A DNA stretch of 64,000 nucleotides, taken from a candidate division FCPU426 bacterium (GTDB taxonomy: Bacteria; Oederibacteriota; JAAXVQ01; JAUVAV01). Location: the NCBI GenBank assembly GCA_030591525.1, contig JAUVAV010000012.1, forward strand, positions 1-64,000, in the 5' to 3' direction. This document shows positions 8,655 to 16,981 of this stretch, piece by piece; position 1 is the first letter of the stretch, and every line of letters begins with the position of its first letter. The notes beneath the pieces are model-generated. The model saw only the letters and a list, made by a program, of their open reading frames with translations, did no database searches and was not told the origin of the DNA. The translations under genes and the position numbers were made by a program.

Positions 8655-9644
8655 TTACGGAATGCGGCGAAACACTGTTTGCCGCAATACGCTCCCCAGT
8701 AATAACAGTACCAGGGCCGCGCCCAGCCAGGCCGGATATAGATCGCGATAATTCGTAAATTCCTCAATTTTGTACTCGCTTTTTTCCAGCCGGTTTATCC
8801 GAGCAAAAATATTCTGCATCCCCTTGACATCCTTGGCCCGGAAATATAGCCCCTTAGTAGCCTGGGCTATCCTGCGCAGAGTGGGCTCATCCAAATCATT
8901 ATTCATTCTCACATAACGGGTTCCAAACAAAGGATCCTGTACCGGCATAACCCCGCCTTCCAATGATCCGGCGCCCACGGCATGGATTTTAATCCCCAGC
9001 GCAGCCGCTGCCTTGGCCGCGGTAATGGGATCAATAGCGCCCTGGTTATTGCGGCCGTCGGTTAACAACAGTATCACTTTACCCGCGGCACGCGATTCCC
9101 GCAGCCGGTCGGCCGAGGTGGCCAAAGCCATGCCAATGGCTGTTCCATCCACGCCGGTCATATCTATATGCACCTGGTTTAAAAGGTCCAGCAGGGCGCG
9201 TTTATCATTGGTAAGCGGACAAATTGTCAGGGCTGCGCCTCCAAAAATTACTATGCCGATCCGGTCCGGCCCGCGGTCCTGAATAAATTTCCGGGCTACT
9301 TGTTTAGCCGCGCCCAGACGGTTCTGCGGCTTAAAATCCACTGAACGCATGGAACCCGAAGTATCCAGACAAAGAATAATATCCACGCCTTGCCCGGATA
9401 TTTGCTGGGTGGTAAGTCCGGCCTGGGGCCGGGCCAATGCTACTACGGCTGCGATCAAACCCAGCAGAGTGATTATTCCGAGGATTTCATCCGGTCCTAA
9501 AGCTTTTCGCGGAATGACCTGATCTATGCCTGCCAGTTCAGGAAATTGTATGCCTTCGGGCCGGCGCGCGCGCTGCCAGAGTAAAATCCCCAAACCAATA
9601 ACCGGCAGAAGCAGGAGCAGCCACCAAGGGTCGGCTAATCTCAT
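8655..9644 (-). CDS. batA: BatA, VWA-domain membrane protein
   Basis: 329 residues. Helices at about 7-23 and 53-72 lead into a von Willebrand A domain with the metal-site motif DTSGSM at 94-99, TGVDGTAIG and VILLLTDGRNNQG. A C-terminal transmembrane helix lies near 303-320 (LYPAWLGAALVLLLL). This is the usual BatA length and topology: a VWA domain facing the periplasm between membrane anchors. It precedes the batB-batC fusion by 17 bases and is paralogous to its N-terminal half. The MoxR AAA+ protein of the same operon is thought to act on VWA partners of this kind. Confidence 0.9.
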   Translation of the reverse strand: MRLADPWWLLLLLPVIGLGILLWQRARRPEGIQFPELAGIDQVIPRKALGPDEILGIITLLGLIAAVVALARPQAGLTTQQISGQGVDIILCLDTSGSMRSVDFKPQNRLGAAKQVARKFIQDRGPDRIGIVIFGGAALTICPLTNDKRALLDLLNQVHIDMTGVDGTAIGMALATSADRLRESRAAGKVILLLTDGRNNQGAIDPITAAKAAAALGIKIHAVGAGSLEGGVMPVQDPLFGTRYVRMNNDLDEPTLRRIAQATKGLYFRAKDVKGMQNIFARINRLEKSEYKIEEFTNYRDLYPAWLGAALVLLLLGSVLRQTVFRRIP

Positions 9645-9676
9645 TTTTTAAGTACTACCTCCGGAAAAATATTCCT

Positions 9677-9796
9677 GCGGGCGGGCCCCTGTGCCCGCCC
9701 CTACAAATTCTTTCATACATCCGTAGGGGCCGGCTTCCATGCCGGCCCATTGATTTTTCATTACACAGACGGGCGGACATGGAAGTCCGCCCCTAC
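9677..9796. repeat. Three imperfect REP-type palindromes
   Basis: Three copies of the window's GTAGGGGCG-type palindrome family lie at 9677-9704, 9723-9748 and 9771-9796, with divergent centres (CCTGTG, TTCCAT, CATGGAA). The last one forms the 3' end of the neighbouring BatD-like reading frame. Confidence 0.75.
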
Positions 9797-10780
9797 GTTA
9801 GTCGTCCGCTCCACAAAATCCGCTACTGCTTGCCAATCAATCCGGGCCTCATTTTCAGACGGTAAAGCCTTGGCGAATTTTACCATGTCACTGCGCTCCA
9901 GCATTTCCCGGATCACCATCTGTTCCTGCCGTTTGATGCCGGTGGATTTCATTTCACGCGCCATCTCATGAGTCGTACGATCTATGGCCGGTAGATTAAA
10001 CCGTCCTTCCAGATACCGCCGTAATATATCTGAAAGTTCTATGTAATAGACCTTGCTTTCACCGCCGGCCAGAAGATCCGAATCCTGCAGGATCTTCAGC
10101 CTTTGGCGGGCTGCCGCTTCGGGCGGCTGGGGCGGCTCGCACGTAATCCCGGCTGCGGCCGCCAACTTTTTCCGCCGCTGATAATACCACCAAAACCCGG
10201 CTGCCACGGCTGCCAGCAAACCCAGCCCGATCAACCACCAGGTCGAAAGCATGCCTTGGGGCGATTTTAAATCCCGCCATTGTCCCGGTTTTTCTCCCTT
10301 GCGAAGCGGCAGGGGCTCCACCTTGATTTTTATCGGCGCGGAGCGAAACTCGCCGGCCTGGCCCTTGGGCAACCGGAAGGGCACAATCAACGAAGGCACT
10401 TCAATCTCTCCCGGCAAATAGGTGGTTAAAGTTATGGTATCCAGCCGCACGGCCCGGCCGTCCGCCATCTCGAGTTTTCCTTTTTTGACCCGCTCAACTT
10501 CCCACTCGCCGAGCGTTTCGCCGTAATCAAAATCCAGCAGCTCAAGGCCGGGCTGAGTGCTTATTTTTACTTCCACCGCTACGGGGCCGCCAATACGAGG
10601 TTCCTCGGTCTTGGCGCTCAAAGATACTGTGATTGGCTGAATCGCCGGAGCTTCGGCCACAGCCCGTGCGGTCACGGTTGCGGCTGCCGGGGCCCCGGTC
10701 TGAATCTCCAGGGCGGAAACCGGCAGCGTGTAAAATAAACCTGTTATGACTGGCAGTATCCGGATTATTTTAAACATCAT
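9761..10780 (-). CDS. Short BatD-like membrane protein with repeat-derived C-terminus
   Basis: 339 residues (ATG 10780 or 10777). A signal peptide (LYTLPVSALE region) is followed by an extracytoplasmic beta-rich domain (about 40-175), a transmembrane helix near 185-205 (WWLIGLGLLAAVAAGFWWYY) and a cytoplasmic helical domain containing YYIELSDILRRYLEGRF, resembling the BatD/DUF4381 tail. It sits between the DUF58 gene and batA in the Bat operon, a position often held by such proteins. The last residues, VGADFHVRPSV, are encoded by a REP palindrome, so the original stop codon seems to have been displaced by repeat insertion. Confidence 0.75.
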   Translation of the reverse strand: MMFKIIRILPVITGLFYTLPVSALEIQTGAPAAATVTARAVAEAPAIQPITVSLSAKTEEPRIGGPVAVEVKISTQPGLELLDFDYGETLGEWEVERVKKGKLEMADGRAVRLDTITLTTYLPGEIEVPSLIVPFRLPKGQAGEFRSAPIKIKVEPLPLRKGEKPGQWRDLKSPQGMLSTWWLIGLGLLAAVAAGFWWYYQRRKKLAAAAGITCEPPQPPEAAARQRLKILQDSDLLAGGESKVYYIELSDILRRYLEGRFNLPAIDRTTHEMAREMKSTGIKRQEQMVIREMLERSDMVKFAKALPSENEARIDWQAVADFVERTTNVGADFHVRPSV

Positions 10781-10785
10781 AATCT

Positions 10786-11664
10786 TTAATGAAACCTCCG
10801 GGCGCGCATACGGAAAAAATTCATCAAAGGCTCAACATAGGAAAGGTTGGTCTGCAATTCAATGCAATCCACGTTCAAGCGCCGGAAAAGCCCCCTCCGC
10901 TGAGCCTGCTGGTGCTCAACCCTTTTCCTGAAAGCGGCGCGGACCGCCATCGAACCGCTGGATACCAGCCGGCTGTGCCCGCGTTCCAAGTCTTCCAGTA
11001 CCAGGCAGGGAACGTCCGGGAGTTCCCTTTCCCGGGGATCGTGTAATTCTATCGCGATCAAGTCGTGCCGCCGGCTGGTAACTGCCAAGGCCCGGGAATA
11101 ATCAGAAGTATGAAAATCCGAGATCAGGAAAACAATACAGCGCCGTTTGACCACATCATTCAGATATTGCAGCGCGGGATTGAAATCCGTGCCCTGTCCG
11201 ACCGGATGCGCGTAAAGTACGTCGCGCAGGATGCGGGATAAATGGGTGGTGCCTTTGGCCGGTGGAATGAACTCCTCTACCCGGTCAGTAAACAAGAGAG
11301 CGCCTACCCGGTCATTGTTTTTAATCGCAGTATACGCCAGCACTCCGGATATTTCAGCCGTCATTTCAGCCTTGGTCTGGGAAGCAGTGCCGAACCGCTG
11401 CGAGGCCGAGGCATCGACCAGCAGCATGATATTGAGTTCCCGTTCCTCCACGAACTTTTTAATATACGGATGCCCGGTACGGGCGGTTACATTCCAGTCA
11501 ATGCTCCGGATATCGTCGCCCGGCAAATATTCCCGCACCTCGTCGAATTCCATGCCGCGGCCTTTGAACACACTTTCATACTGTCCGGCGAATATCTCGT
11601 TCACCAGGCGGCCGGTACGAATCTCGATGCGGCGGATTTTGGCAATAATCTCTTTAGGCAGCAT
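10786..11664 (-). CDS. DUF58 protein of the MoxR/Bat operon
   Basis: 292 residues. It carries the family signature GRGMEFDEVREYLPGDD with SIDWNVTARTGHPYIKKF following, then a VWA-like segment LLVDASASQRFGT, and RCIVFLISDFHTSDY later. DUF58 proteins are VWA-related partners of MoxR ATPases and typically lie directly after moxR, as here. No signal peptide is visible, so it is probably cytoplasmic. ATG 11664 is chosen for GAGGAC at a suitable distance; the in-frame extension to 11688 lacks one. Its stop overlaps the ribosome-binding region of the next gene. A structured repeat array (11681-11915) lies between it and moxR. Confidence 0.88.
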   Translation of the reverse strand: MLPKEIIAKIRRIEIRTGRLVNEIFAGQYESVFKGRGMEFDEVREYLPGDDIRSIDWNVTARTGHPYIKKFVEERELNIMLLVDASASQRFGTASQTKAEMTAEISGVLAYTAIKNNDRVGALLFTDRVEEFIPPAKGTTHLSRILRDVLYAHPVGQGTDFNPALQYLNDVVKRRCIVFLISDFHTSDYSRALAVTSRRHDLIAIELHDPRERELPDVPCLVLEDLERGHSRLVSSGSMAVRAAFRKRVEHQQAQRRGLFRRLNVDCIELQTNLSYVEPLMNFFRMRARRFH

Positions 11665-11680
11665 AATAGTCCTCGGAAGC

Positions 11681-11915
11681 CTGAGCAATTAGTCTTTTTT
11701 TACTTTCTGAGCAATAGAACAATTGAAAATAGACCGCAATTGAGTTTTTTTCTATTGTTCTATTGGTCGATTCTCAATTGCTCTGGAGCCTGGGCAATTA
11801 GTCGCTTTTTTGAGAGTAGATAGTAGAAAGTAGACCGCATTTGATATAATTTATCTAATTTCTACTATCGAATTTCAAATGCTCTGGATACTGAGCAACT
11901 AATTGCTCAGTATCC
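11681..11915. repeat. Two tandem units of a structured repeat between moxR and DUF58
   Basis: The two units have interleaved complementary arms. Unit one: B CAATAGAACAAT (11712-11723), A GCAATTGAG (11736-11744), B' ATTGTTCTATTG (11754-11765), A' CTCAATTGC (11773-11781). Unit two: B GATAGTAGAAA (11819-11829), A GCATTTGA (11837-11844), B' TTTCTACTATC (11859-11869), A' TCAAATGC (11875-11882). Each unit opens with CTGRGCAATTAG (11681, 11790). The array closes with a perfect hairpin GGATACTGAGCAA/TTGCTCAGTATCC (11886-11915) that touches the moxR stop codon. The order B-A-B'-A' is that of a pseudoknot, and the arms differ between units but remain complementary. Confidence 0.8.
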
Positions 11916-12904
11916 TAGGGGACCTCGACGCCGTCGAATACAGACTTAACTATATCCTCGGAGCTTAATTGTTCGGCCTCGGCTTCATAAGTAACAATAA
12001 TCCGGTGGCGCAGTACGTCCGGCCCAACGGTTTTTACGTCTTCCGGCGTAATAAAACCGCGGCCGGAGAGAAAAGCCAAGGCCTTGGCCGCCAAAGTAAG
12101 ATAGATGGTGGCCCGCGGCGAAGCCCCGTAGGCTATCAATTCCTTTAAATCCTTGAGCCCTGCGCGTTCGGGTTCGCGCGTGGCAAAAACCAGGTCAATG
12201 ATGTAATTTTGCATTTTTTCATCCACGTAAATCTGTTCCACCAGCTTACGCGCCTTGAGAATATCCCTGGTGCTTACTTTCTGCCGCACCGACGGCTTTA
12301 CACCCGTGGTCATGCGCTGGAGAATTCTCTTTTCCTCCTCGCGCGAGGGATAAGTGATCTTTAATTTCAGGAGAAAGCGGTCAATTTGCGCTTCTGGCAG
12401 CGGATATGTCCCCTGCTGTTCAATCGGATTCTGGGTCGCCAATACCAGGAACGGGGCTTCCAAGGGATGAGTTTTCTCACCGATGGTAACCTGGCGTTCC
12501 TGCATGGCTTCCAGCAGGGCGCTCTGGACCTTGGCCGGCGCGCGGTTTATCTCGTCCGCCAGAATCAGGTTGGCAAAAATTGGCCCTTTTTTAACCGTGA
12601 ATCCTTCGCCCTTGGGATTATAAATCATGGTTCCTATCAGGTCGGCCGGCAGCAGATCCGGGGTAAACTGCAGGCGCTGAAATTTGGCGTCAATGCAATC
12701 CGCCAGGGTTTTAACGGTCAGGGTTTTGGCCAGTCCCGGAACTCCTTCCAATAGCACATGGCCGTCAGCCAGCAGACCGATCAACAAGCCGTCTATCAAG
12801 TAATGCTGTCCCACAATTACCTGCCCGATCTCCTGGCGCAGTTCCTCAATAAAAACACTTTCTTTCTTGACCTTCTCATTCAAAGCACGGATATCCTTAT
12901 CCAT
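11915..12904 (-). CDS. moxR: MoxR-family AAA+ ATPase
   Basis: 329 residues. Walker A GVPGLAKT near 55-62, Walker B LILADEINRAPAKVQSALLE, sensor ATQNPIEQQGTYPLPEAQ with the arginine-finger region QIDRFLLK, and a C-terminal lid with GASPRATIYL. Full family length. MoxR ATPases are chaperone-like and act with VWA proteins; here it heads the operon containing DUF58, BatA and BatB. ATG 12904 is preceded by GGGAGG at five bases; a GTG one codon upstream is possible. The promoter is at 13101-13129. The stop codon is immediately followed by the terminal hairpin of the structured repeat array. Confidence 0.95.
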   Translation of the reverse strand: MDKDIRALNEKVKKESVFIEELRQEIGQVIVGQHYLIDGLLIGLLADGHVLLEGVPGLAKTLTVKTLADCIDAKFQRLQFTPDLLPADLIGTMIYNPKGEGFTVKKGPIFANLILADEINRAPAKVQSALLEAMQERQVTIGEKTHPLEAPFLVLATQNPIEQQGTYPLPEAQIDRFLLKLKITYPSREEEKRILQRMTTGVKPSVRQKVSTRDILKARKLVEQIYVDEKMQNYIIDLVFATREPERAGLKDLKELIAYGASPRATIYLTLAAKALAFLSGRGFITPEDVKTVGPDVLRHRIIVTYEAEAEQLSSEDIVKSVFDGVEVP

Positions 12905-12986
12905 CACTACCTCCCGGAATAATTTTCAGAGACATAACATTATGTAGTTTCTGCTGTGAGCAGCCCAATTTTGTCGCTCACGGGTT

Positions 12987-13014
12987 GTAGGGGCGACGCA
13001 TGCGTCGCCCCTAC
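12987..13014. repeat. REP palindrome, GACGCATGCGTC centre
   Basis: A perfect 28-base palindrome with half-site GTAGGGGCGACGCA in the moxR leader. The same sequence, including the flank AACTGC, recurs at 30412-30439. If transcribed from the moxR promoter it would form a strong hairpin about 80 bases before the start codon. The rest of 12905-13118 holds only the promoter. Confidence 0.85.
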
Positions 13015-13100
13015 AACTGCTGACCATGTTCTAAAACCGGCTAATCTACCACTGCCCGTGATACCCTAACGAACAACTAATGCCTTACGGGGAATTCTAT

Positions 13101-13129
13101 TATTTATTCAAAAAACCGTCATTTGTCAA
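13101..13129 (-). promoter_or_regulatory. Promoter of the moxR-bat operon
   Basis: TTGACA (13129-13124, minus strand), a 17-base spacer and TAAATA (13106-13101). The -35 box lies in the last codons of the upstream NlpC/P60 gene. Transcription would start near 13094, giving a leader of about 190 bases that includes the REP palindrome. Confidence 0.55.
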
Positions 13130-14456
13130 GATCTGTCCCTAAAAATAGCGCCCGGTCAACGCGCTGAAACAAGGAACCCCGGCGGCTGCCCGCGCCCAGG
13201 GAAAGATCGGAAACTATTACCCGGCCCACTCTACGTATATAATCCCCCCGGCTGTCACGCGCATGAATACCGTACAGATTATGAATTACATATGTTCTCT
13301 GGTTTTCGCTGCCCAGCACCAGCATAACATGTCCCTGTAAATATAAAAAACTGGCGCCGGCCGGAAGCGCAGCCAAGACTGACTGTTTTCCTTGGCCGGA
13401 CATATTAAAGGTCTTCCCCGGCAAGGCCCGTCCAAGTTTCACGGTATTGCGCGGAAAATCCAGGCCGCAAGCCAAACCCACACGTCTTATGAATTCCGAG
13501 CAATCACCATACCCTTCAGCACCGCCCCATCCATAAGGCTGATCGAGCAGGCGAAAAGCCTGTTCTATTATGGCGCGCGGAGTGCAGGGCCTGGTGCCCG
13601 GACTCACGTCTTTTGGCTGCCGCGGCACAGCCATGAGAAAAATTAATTCTCCCTGATCATTCCGTCTCGGAAAATGTACTGTTAAGTCTGAATTCCTGGC
13701 TGCTCGTAACCGGCATCCCATGCGGGCACTGTCCTGGATTTTGCCGCCATGCTCCCGGGAAAAATAAACCTCTGCTCCTACCACTACGAGTTCGCCTGTG
13801 CGCCGGTATTCAAAAACCTGTTCCCGGCTCCCGGCCTTCCCGATATCCCGGATCCGCGCCCAGCCCCGTCCGGTCTCCGACGCGATGTAATACCATTCCC
13901 CATCGGCGCTGGTATGTAATAATGCCACCGGTTCAGCCAACCTTAGCCCGGAATGTGAAAAAACATCAAATTCCTCATCCCGCGGTTTGACACTGGCTGT
14001 CTTAAGGGTGGGAAAAAGCCGGAGCGCGGTTCGCCGCACTGTCATACCCCAGTCAACTAAATTAGACCCCTGGAGGGTTTCACAGTTCACATTATCCTTA
14101 ATAGATTTATAGTCGCGCGCTTCCCATCGGCGGCCGTTTGGCCCGTAACGCGCCGCCCGGCCAAGGTAATTATAATCCTCGGTAAGCCAGGTTTTAAGCT
14201 GCCTGCGGGAAATCTTCTCCGGAAGCTGCGATAAATCCCGTATCAGTTTTTCCTCCTGCCAGCGACGCTTTAACCTTTTGCGCTCGGCAGGGGAAAACAG
14301 TTCCTGGTCCGGGGCTGGTACGCGGTTTATCCAAAACTCCGGAGTGCGCATGCCGGATTCTACATAAGGCATGGTTTCCGGCCCTTCCACGATCCGGGGA
14401 GCCGACGCGCCCAGGAGTCCTAGCATAATAAATAACATCCAGTATTTACGTGTCAT
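13119..14456 (-). CDS. NlpC/P60 cell-wall hydrolase with SH3 domain
   Basis: 445 residues. An N-terminal hydrophobic signal (WMLFIMLGLLGASA), a helical region with the SH3-cluster phrase NVNCETLQGSN near 120, an SH3-like domain (VALLHTSADGEWYYIASETG), then a C-terminal NlpC/P60 domain. The catalytic cysteine is C319 in YGDCSEFIRR, preceded by PYGWGG, and the catalytic histidine is H376 in QGHVMLVLG. It should cleave peptide stems of peptidoglycan in the periplasm. It is a paralogue of the next gene (14641-16110) with the same three-part layout and a shared ending VIVSDLSLG. The two are separated by a structured repeat. Confidence 0.88.
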   Translation of the reverse strand: MTRKYWMLFIMLGLLGASAPRIVEGPETMPYVESGMRTPEFWINRVPAPDQELFSPAERKRLKRRWQEEKLIRDLSQLPEKISRRQLKTWLTEDYNYLGRAARYGPNGRRWEARDYKSIKDNVNCETLQGSNLVDWGMTVRRTALRLFPTLKTASVKPRDEEFDVFSHSGLRLAEPVALLHTSADGEWYYIASETGRGWARIRDIGKAGSREQVFEYRRTGELVVVGAEVYFSREHGGKIQDSARMGCRLRAARNSDLTVHFPRRNDQGELIFLMAVPRQPKDVSPGTRPCTPRAIIEQAFRLLDQPYGWGGAEGYGDCSEFIRRVGLACGLDFPRNTVKLGRALPGKTFNMSGQGKQSVLAALPAGASFLYLQGHVMLVLGSENQRTYVIHNLYGIHARDSRGDYIRRVGRVIVSDLSLGAGSRRGSLFQRVDRALFLGTDLDK

Positions 14457-14481
14457 TTCACGACCTGTTCATTCTAGGAGT

Positions 14482-14608
14482 CTGAGCAATTAGTCGAAAT
14501 TTGCGAGAGTCGATAGTCGAAAATCGAGCGCATTTGAATTTATTATCTAATTTCTATTGTCAACTCTCAAATGCTCGGGAGCCTGGGCAACTAATTGCCC
14601 AGGCTCCC
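14482..14608. repeat. Third unit of the structured repeat, between the NlpC/P60 genes
   Basis: Opens with CTGAGCAATTAG (14482-14493), then B GAGAGTCGATAGTCGAAAAT (14505-14524), A GCATTTGA (14530-14537), B' ATTTCTATTGTCAACTC (14550-14566), A' TCAAATGC (14567-14574). It closes with the hairpin GGGAGCCTGGGCAA/TTGCCCAGGCTCCC (14577-14608). The closing hairpin differs from that at 11886 at several positions, yet both arms change together. The unit lies just downstream of one minus-strand gene and upstream of the next. Confidence 0.8.
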
Positions 14609-14640
14609 AGGGTATTTCAAAGTGGCTGCCGAGTGATTTA

Positions 14641-16110
14641 TCAGGGCTTTAACAGATTAATATTGGTCAGTCGCTCAAGCAGAGAGCCCTTAGTGCTCCC
14701 CTGCCCCAGAGAAAGATCGGAAACCACTACTTTTCCGATAATAACTTTTTTATCCTTCTCCGGCGAGGCGGATTCACGGTAGGACCAGATATCATGTAAA
14801 GCATAATAATGTGCTCCCACCCGGCCGATATAGATCATAACATGGCCTGGAAACTGGAGCAGGGCTGGATATTTCAAACTATCCAATTTATTCCGGCGCC
14901 GGCGGACCGAGTCTTTACGGCCAAAAGTATAGCGCACCTTGCCCACCAGCGCCTGGGCCGAAGAATTCCGGGGCATGGCCAACCCCATGGTGGCGAATAA
15001 ATCCATTACCAACTGGGAACAGTCCCGCTGCTCCTCCTTGCCGCCCCAGGAATACGGAGTATGTAATAATTTGAATCCCTGCTGATAAATATTGCGCACC
15101 CTGCAGGGAAGGTACCCTTCATGCACTTCGGCGTGACGGGAAATAAACACCCTTTGATATCCCAGCCGGCCGTTTCTGGTCTTTGCCGGCAAGCCAATCT
15201 GATAATAATATTCGGTTTTTTTCAGCAGGGGACAGGCCGTGCCCATGAAAAGCCTTTCCGCCGTTCGGGTAGTTCCGGGTTCCCAAACCGCTGCCACCAC
15301 ATGTCCCGTCACGACCAGCCGGCGTTCAGGCTGCAAAAACCTTTTTAAGTCCCGGGGATCGCAGCCGGTGATAAGATCACGGCATTTAATCCATCCCCGG
15401 CAATAAGAGGTTACTGCAAAAACCCATTTTTCGTCCAGACTGGCATGCAGCACCGCCACCGTCTGCATGGCCCGGATCGAAGAAACCTGCACAATATCAA
15501 AATCCACGTTCCAGCGTTTGCTGGTAATAATCATATCCGTAGGATAGTAACGCACGTCTGTTCTTCGGCGGGTAATTCCATAACTCAAGTGATTGTTTTC
15601 GCGAATGCCGCCCAGATTCAGATTAGCGTCCAACTGTTTAAAAACCCCGCGGGGAACCGGCCGGCCGTCGCTCTTCCAACGCTGCACCCTTTTAATCCGT
15701 TCCGTTTCAGCTTTTAAATAGGTATACAGCGTATATCCTCCCAAAACCCCGGGACTGTACACTTTTGCTGCCGATTGATCCCAGCCGCTGTCCGGATTAA
15801 CCTCTTCCGGCCGGTCCACCTCTGCATACTTGTAATCCCAAAGTTTATTGGAAAACACGTCCGTGAGTAATCCCCGGGCATAATTACTGCTATTAAGCTG
15901 CTCGATCTCCGGGTAAGTAAGGAGAAATTTATCCCGGTTTCCCAGCTTGGGGATCCAGTAATTCTCGTCATCCATCACATTCCGGCAATTAATCAGGGGC
16001 AGGCTGGCGTAGGATTTAGCCGGTGGTCCGGGCGGAGGCGGCGGCAGAGAAACAGAAGCACAGCCTGTCAGCGTTGCCAGACAGATGAAAATTATCAGAT
16101 TTCGCGTCAA
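14641..16110 (-). CDS. NlpC/P60 lipoprotein, SH3 plus endopeptidase
   Basis: 489 residues. A lipoprotein signal ends in LATLTGCASV with cysteine in the lipobox, followed by a proline-rich linker. An N-terminal helical domain and SH3-like segments (VAVLHASLDEKWVFAVTSYC, RRLVVTGHVV) lead to the NlpC/P60 domain. Catalytic C364 sits in QRDCSQL after YSWGGKE, and H423 in FPGHVMIYIG. It is probably an outer- or inner-membrane-anchored peptidoglycan endopeptidase, paralogous to 13119-14456, and the two may derive from duplication. No Shine-Dalgarno stronger than AGGGGAGAA is seen near the start. The same promoter may serve both genes. Confidence 0.88.
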   Translation of the reverse strand: MTRNLIIFICLATLTGCASVSLPPPPPGPPAKSYASLPLINCRNVMDDENYWIPKLGNRDKFLLTYPEIEQLNSSNYARGLLTDVFSNKLWDYKYAEVDRPEEVNPDSGWDQSAAKVYSPGVLGGYTLYTYLKAETERIKRVQRWKSDGRPVPRGVFKQLDANLNLGGIRENNHLSYGITRRRTDVRYYPTDMIITSKRWNVDFDIVQVSSIRAMQTVAVLHASLDEKWVFAVTSYCRGWIKCRDLITGCDPRDLKRFLQPERRLVVTGHVVAAVWEPGTTRTAERLFMGTACPLLKKTEYYYQIGLPAKTRNGRLGYQRVFISRHAEVHEGYLPCRVRNIYQQGFKLLHTPYSWGGKEEQRDCSQLVMDLFATMGLAMPRNSSAQALVGKVRYTFGRKDSVRRRRNKLDSLKYPALLQFPGHVMIYIGRVGAHYYALHDIWSYRESASPEKDKKVIIGKVVVSDLSLGQGSTKGSLLERLTNINLLKP

Positions 16111-16145
16111 AACAAATTCTCCCCTGCAGATTCGTGAATTAACTG

Positions 16146-16310
16146 GTTCCTGTTGCGGAAATGATGTTTTTAGCGGACTCCCCGCGTTTTATCATTCTGA
16201 GCCGAGGGCGAAGAATCTCCCAGAGACCTGATAATTAAGGCGTTTTCGTGGAGATTCCTCACTACGTTCGGAATGACAAACTTAAAAAAACACACTTTCA
16301 TAACAGAAAT
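16146..16310. repeat. MITE-like element, decayed right end
   Basis: A 165-base sequence nearly identical to 61783-61944. The ends are GTTCCTGTTGCGGAA and a damaged CATAACAGAAAT. The interior is an imperfect palindrome (GTCATTCTGAGCCG-type against CGTTCGGAATGAC). No reading frame. It occupies most of the gap 16111-16391. Confidence 0.8.
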
Positions 16311-16391
16311 TAATTAACTATATCAATTTTTCCCGGGATAGTCGAAATAAATAAGGCAGGCCGAAATAAGCGTAGCTGCCCAGCGGGAGTC

Positions 16392-16895
16392 CTAAGGCCC
16401 GGAAAGCAGTTTTTCCCAATTTATGTGCATTGCGTCCATCAATTCATTTTTTTCTTCGCTGGTTAAGCCCCCCCATGAGTCGAAAACAATTTTTTCTTCA
16501 CTATTAACAAGTTGCAATGGCGTTTTTTTAAAATACTCAATAAACTCCTTTTTATTCATCTTGGAAATTTTTCTGGCCACTATCCGGGCTTCGTTTTCAG
16601 GCAGTCCCAACAGCTCCAGGTTCAGCTGTAAACCTTTTACGGTACAGTAATTATGGTATAACGGCACGCTGACCGGCAGGAGTTTGTAAATCGGATTACG
16701 GGCCTCCTGGACACTTCCCAAAGTAATCTTGGCATTTATACATCCGCCCTCAAAGCGCATTTTAACCGCTTCCTCCACCCACCGCTTCAAATTCCACTCT
16801 TCCATATTTTCTTCGGCCCGGTCGCTCATAGGAACGCAGAGCAAGCCCCCCGCCATAAGACCGGCCAGAATTCGGATTGTCATCGCCTTTTTCAT
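16392..16895 (-). CDS. Small secreted protein of unknown function
   Basis: 167 residues. A signal peptide (MKKAMTIRILAGLMAGGLLC) is followed by a mixed alpha/beta mature part with two cysteines (GGCINAK and YHNYCTVK) that could pair. The C-terminal half is helical (LLGLPENEARIVARKISKM, LTSEEKNELMDAMHINWEK). No family recognised. GGAGAGTAGAG precedes the ATG. It is transcribed alone on the minus strand, divergent from the LolA-like operon, and has MITE-like sequence downstream. It is probably periplasmic. Confidence 0.6.
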   Translation of the reverse strand: MKKAMTIRILAGLMAGGLLCVPMSDRAEENMEEWNLKRWVEEAVKMRFEGGCINAKITLGSVQEARNPIYKLLPVSVPLYHNYCTVKGLQLNLELLGLPENEARIVARKISKMNKKEFIEYFKKTPLQLVNSEEKIVFDSWGGLTSEEKNELMDAMHINWEKLLSGP

Positions 16896-16981
16896 CTCTA
16901 CTCTCCGCCTTTCCTCTGCCGCCCGGCGGCCAGCCGTATCCCGGACGCGCTTCTCTCCATGGTACCTTAATAATCTCCGAT

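Noticed and set aside
12987-13014. REP palindromes as intrinsic terminators
   Set aside because: They lack a U-tract on either strand and occur inside a coding frame and in leaders as well as after genes.
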